A stretch of 64,000 nt of DNA from Paenibacillus caui (GTDB lineage: Bacteria; Bacillota; Bacilli; Paenibacillales; Paenibacillaceae): assembly GCF_019904135.1 (NCBI RefSeq), contig NZ_JAIOGQ010000002.1, positions 124,001-188,000 on the forward strand, given 5' to 3'. This document shows positions 61,780-64,000 of this stretch, in pieces; position 1 is the first letter of the stretch; every line of letters starts with the position of its first letter. The notes beneath the pieces were generated by a model. The model saw only the letters and a program-made list of their open reading frames with translations, made no database searches and was not told the origin of the DNA. Both the position numbers and the translations under genes were made by a program.

Positions 61780-63831
61780 TTACATCACTCTTTTAAACAA
61801 TTTCTCCAGATCATAGGCTGAAAAAGACACTACGATCGGCCGTCCGTGCGGACAAGTATAAGGCTGACGACAGGCGGCAAGCCGTTTCAGCAGCGTGCCC
61901 GCTTCCTCCGCCGTCAGCTTCTGGTTCGCCTTGATCGAAGCCTTGCAGGAGCAGAGAATCGAGGATTTCTCCCTCAGCTTTGCAAGATCGATCGCTCTTT
62001 CGCTTAATACCCATTCGGCCATCTCTTCAATCAGGGAAGCCTCCTCTCCTTTGGGGAACCAGTAAGGAAGGGAGACAACGCGGAACGTCTGGCCGCCGAA
62101 GTGCTCCAGCACGGTTCCCACCTTCTCGAACCAGTGCAGCCTTTCTTTCAGCTTTTCGCTCTCCGAAGGGGTGAACTCGATCGTAATCGGCAGCAAAAGC
62201 TCCTGGGAAGCTTCCGCAGGCGAACCGAACTTCTCGTAGTAGTACTCGTAGTTCACCCGCTCATGAGCGGCGTGCTGATCGATCAGATACAACCCTGTAT
62301 CATTGTTGGCGATCAGATAGGTGCCATGATGCTGGCCGATCAGCGTCAGCTCCGGGAATGCCGGCATCGCCGGCTCCTCCGGGGAAGACTCGTACAAGCG
62401 GCCGGCTTCGGACGGCGCTTGCGGCTTGCTGTACTTCTCGGCATAGCCGAAGTCAGAAGCTAAGCTCCGGCCGCTTTGACGGGTTGGCGGCGTACTCACG
62501 CCTCCGAAACTGCCGCCGAAATCGGCGCTTGGCCTTGCGCCGTATGAATCCACAAAAGCGCTGCGTTCCCTGATCTGAGCCTTCATTTCCGCTTCAGCAA
62601 GCCGTGACGCCGAAGGCGATGTCGATCCTGAACGGCTGTCCAAAGGCATATAGGCTGGACCGGCTTCCGGCGTCATACCGGATGTGCCGGATGCCCCGGA
62701 GGTGCCGGGCTGGACCGGCTCAGCCGCCTGCGAAACAGAAGCTGCCGCTTCGTCCATGGCTGAAGGAAAATGAAGCTGCTCCTGAATGACGGACGTGCTG
62801 CTGCCCCGGCTTACTTTCTGATTGACGACCTTGGGGATCAGCACCTCCTGGGAGAGGCTTTGCTTGACCGCCGCTTCCACAAAGGCGGTCAGTTCGTTCT
62901 CCTTGCTGAAACGGACCTCCAGCTTCGAAGGGTGCACATTCACGTCAACCAGCGACGGATGCATCTTCAGCTCCAGTACGACTAGCGGGTAGCGACCGAT
63001 CGGCAGCAGTGTATGATAAGCGCGCAGGATGGCCTGCTGCAGACCCTGGTTGCGAATATAGCGCCCGTTGACGATGGTGGACATGCCGGCACGGTTGGAA
63101 CGGGCCAGCTCAGGCCGTCCAATATAGCCGGAGACCGTATAATCCGGGTCTTCCGAAGCTATTTTCAGCATGCCTCTCGCGGCATTGTTGCCGTAAATGC
63201 CGGCGATCACCTGCAGCAAATCGCCATTGCCGGGCGTCTGAAGCAGCAGGTTGCCGTTATGCCGAAGCGTGAAGCCGATTTCCGGATGGGCCAGAGCCTG
63301 CCGGTACACGACGTCGGAAACATGCCCAAGCTCCGTCTGGATCGTCTTCATATACTTCAGCCTTGCCGGTGTATTGTAAAATAATTCCTTGACCGTAATA
63401 TCCGTTCCGCGCGGGGACGGCGCATCCTCGGCCGCCTTCAAGGTTCCCCCTTCGATCACCACGTTCCGTCCAAGCCCGTCCTCGCTGCTTGAAGTCAGCA
63501 AATGGACCTTCGACACTGCGGCAATACTGGGAAGAGCTTCGCCGCGAAACCCGAGCGTACGGATCTGGTACAGATCGCGGCTGCTGGCCAGCTTGCTGGT
63601 CGCATGGCGGTAAAATGCCGTTTCGCAATCTTCCGATTCGATTCCTGAGCCGTTGTCCGTGACCCGGATGATTTCGAGCCCCCCTTCTTCCACGGCGATC
63701 TCGATTTTGGTCGCACCGGCGTCAATCGCATTCTCCACCAGCTCCTTGATTACTGACGCAGGACGCTCTACAACTTCGCCTGCGGCGATCTGGTTGGCGA
63801 TATGCTCGTCCAGCACCTGAATTTTTGCCAT
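61780..63831 (-). CDS. mutL: DNA mismatch repair protein MutL (endonuclease type)
   Basis: 683 aa. The N-terminal GHKL ATPase shows NAIDAGATKIEI, DNGSGI and RTLGFRGEALPSIAAV, then GRYIRNQGL and HPSKLEVRF. A Pro/Ser/Gly-rich linker (about 345-475) precedes the C-terminal domain, which carries the nicking-endonuclease motif DQHAAHERVNYE (from 518), SCKASIK (about 628) and CPHGRP (660). These metal-binding motifs mark it as a nicking MutL, as in organisms lacking MutH. Directly downstream of mutS. Confidence 0.97.
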   Translation of the reverse strand: MAKIQVLDEHIANQIAAGEVVERPASVIKELVENAIDAGATKIEIAVEEGGLEIIRVTDNGSGIESEDCETAFYRHATSKLASSRDLYQIRTLGFRGEALPSIAAVSKVHLLTSSSEDGLGRNVVIEGGTLKAAEDAPSPRGTDITVKELFYNTPARLKYMKTIQTELGHVSDVVYRQALAHPEIGFTLRHNGNLLLQTPGNGDLLQVIAGIYGNNAARGMLKIASEDPDYTVSGYIGRPELARSNRAGMSTIVNGRYIRNQGLQQAILRAYHTLLPIGRYPLVVLELKMHPSLVDVNVHPSKLEVRFSKENELTAFVEAAVKQSLSQEVLIPKVVNQKVSRGSSTSVIQEQLHFPSAMDEAAASVSQAAEPVQPGTSGASGTSGMTPEAGPAYMPLDSRSGSTSPSASRLAEAEMKAQIRERSAFVDSYGARPSADFGGSFGGVSTPPTRQSGRSLASDFGYAEKYSKPQAPSEAGRLYESSPEEPAMPAFPELTLIGQHHGTYLIANNDTGLYLIDQHAAHERVNYEYYYEKFGSPAEASQELLLPITIEFTPSESEKLKERLHWFEKVGTVLEHFGGQTFRVVSLPYWFPKGEEASLIEEMAEWVLSERAIDLAKLREKSSILCSCKASIKANQKLTAEEAGTLLKRLAACRQPYTCPHGRPIVVSFSAYDLEKLFKRVM

Positions 63832-63894
63832 AGGTATTCACCCCGCCCCTTGAACTGTCTGCAATCCCTTCTGCATCTTGCATCCTTACAGCAA

Positions 63895-64000
63895 TTATAA
63901 ATCCTTTGCTTTCATCTTCAACTCATTGAGCAGCCCCATCGCCTGAAGCGGCGTCATGTTCATAATGTCCGCCTGTTTCAGCTGCTTGACCAGGCTGCGC
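63895..64000 (-). CDS. mutS: DNA mismatch repair protein MutS, C-terminal end (runs off right edge)
   Basis: The minus-strand frame open to the window edge encodes LVKQLKQADIMNMTPLQAM followed by GLLNELKMKAKDL and a TAA stop. The xMTPLQAMxLLNELK segment is the conserved C-terminal helix of MutS. Position 63 nt upstream of mutL fits the mutSL order. Confidence 0.85.
   Translation of the reverse strand, partial: RSLVKQLKQADIMNMTPLQAMGLLNELKMKAKDL

Overview
The window looks like chromosomal DNA of a Gram-positive, endospore-forming member of Bacillales, most likely Paenibacillus or a close relative. This rests on gene content and order: hfq-miaA and mutS-mutL; a spoVK-hflX-ynbB-glnR-glnA run ordered as in Bacillus subtilis; the lexA/yneA/ynzC neighbourhood with Gram-positive LexA boxes; GlnR logic; and many TTG/GTG starts with strong AGGAGG-type ribosome sites. 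I see no rRNA, tRNA, CRISPR array, phage or insertion sequence. Base composition looks even, so most of the window is core genome.

Layout. 1-1.7 kb: glycogen synthesis (5' end of glgB, divergent from glgC). 1.7-6.5 kb: a minus-strand set encoding an ABC ATPase, a VCBS-type lipoprotein, a two-component pair and an acetyltransferase. 6.6-8.4 kb: an ArsR-type regulator and a HAD phosphatase. 8.5-19.5 kb: topB, gltD, thyA-dfrA and the pdhABCD pyruvate dehydrogenase operon, whose E2 has two nearly identical lipoyl domains. 19.7-25.4 kb: esterase, TRIC-type membrane protein, thiN, an NlpC/P60 hydrolase, an orphan response regulator and an ABC-F protein.

25.5-36.1 kb is the accessory highlight: ten tightly packed minus-strand genes forming a Tad-like secretion or pilus system. 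In order they encode a Ser/Thr kinase fused to a MinD-like domain, a CpaB/RcpC-like SAF protein, two more MinD-like proteins, a membrane-anchored TadA-type ATPase, a fused TadB/TadC-like platform protein and four small membrane-anchored pseudopilin-like proteins. All three MinD-like domains appear to lack the Walker A lysine. No Flp prepilin or prepilin peptidase is visible. A good promoter lies upstream, and a strong terminator hairpin sits between that promoter and the first gene, which suggests transcription attenuation.

36.1-45.6 kb: an RlmM-like methyltransferase, a small receiver-like protein, a repair operon (NagD-like phosphatase, Fpg, Nfo), RNase Z, B12-dependent metH, and the divergent methionine-salvage gene mtnD. 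45.7-49.7 kb: HAD hydrolase, small membrane protein, ynzC, yneA, lexA and a YitT protein, with five LexA boxes between yneA and lexA. 49.8-55.5 kb: nitrogen assimilation (glnR-glnA; a GlnR box fills the promoter spacer), YnbB, HflX and SpoVK. 55.6-64 kb: DUF218, DUF402, a class A PBP, hfq-miaA, an RsmJ-like methyltransferase, mutL and the 3' end of mutS.
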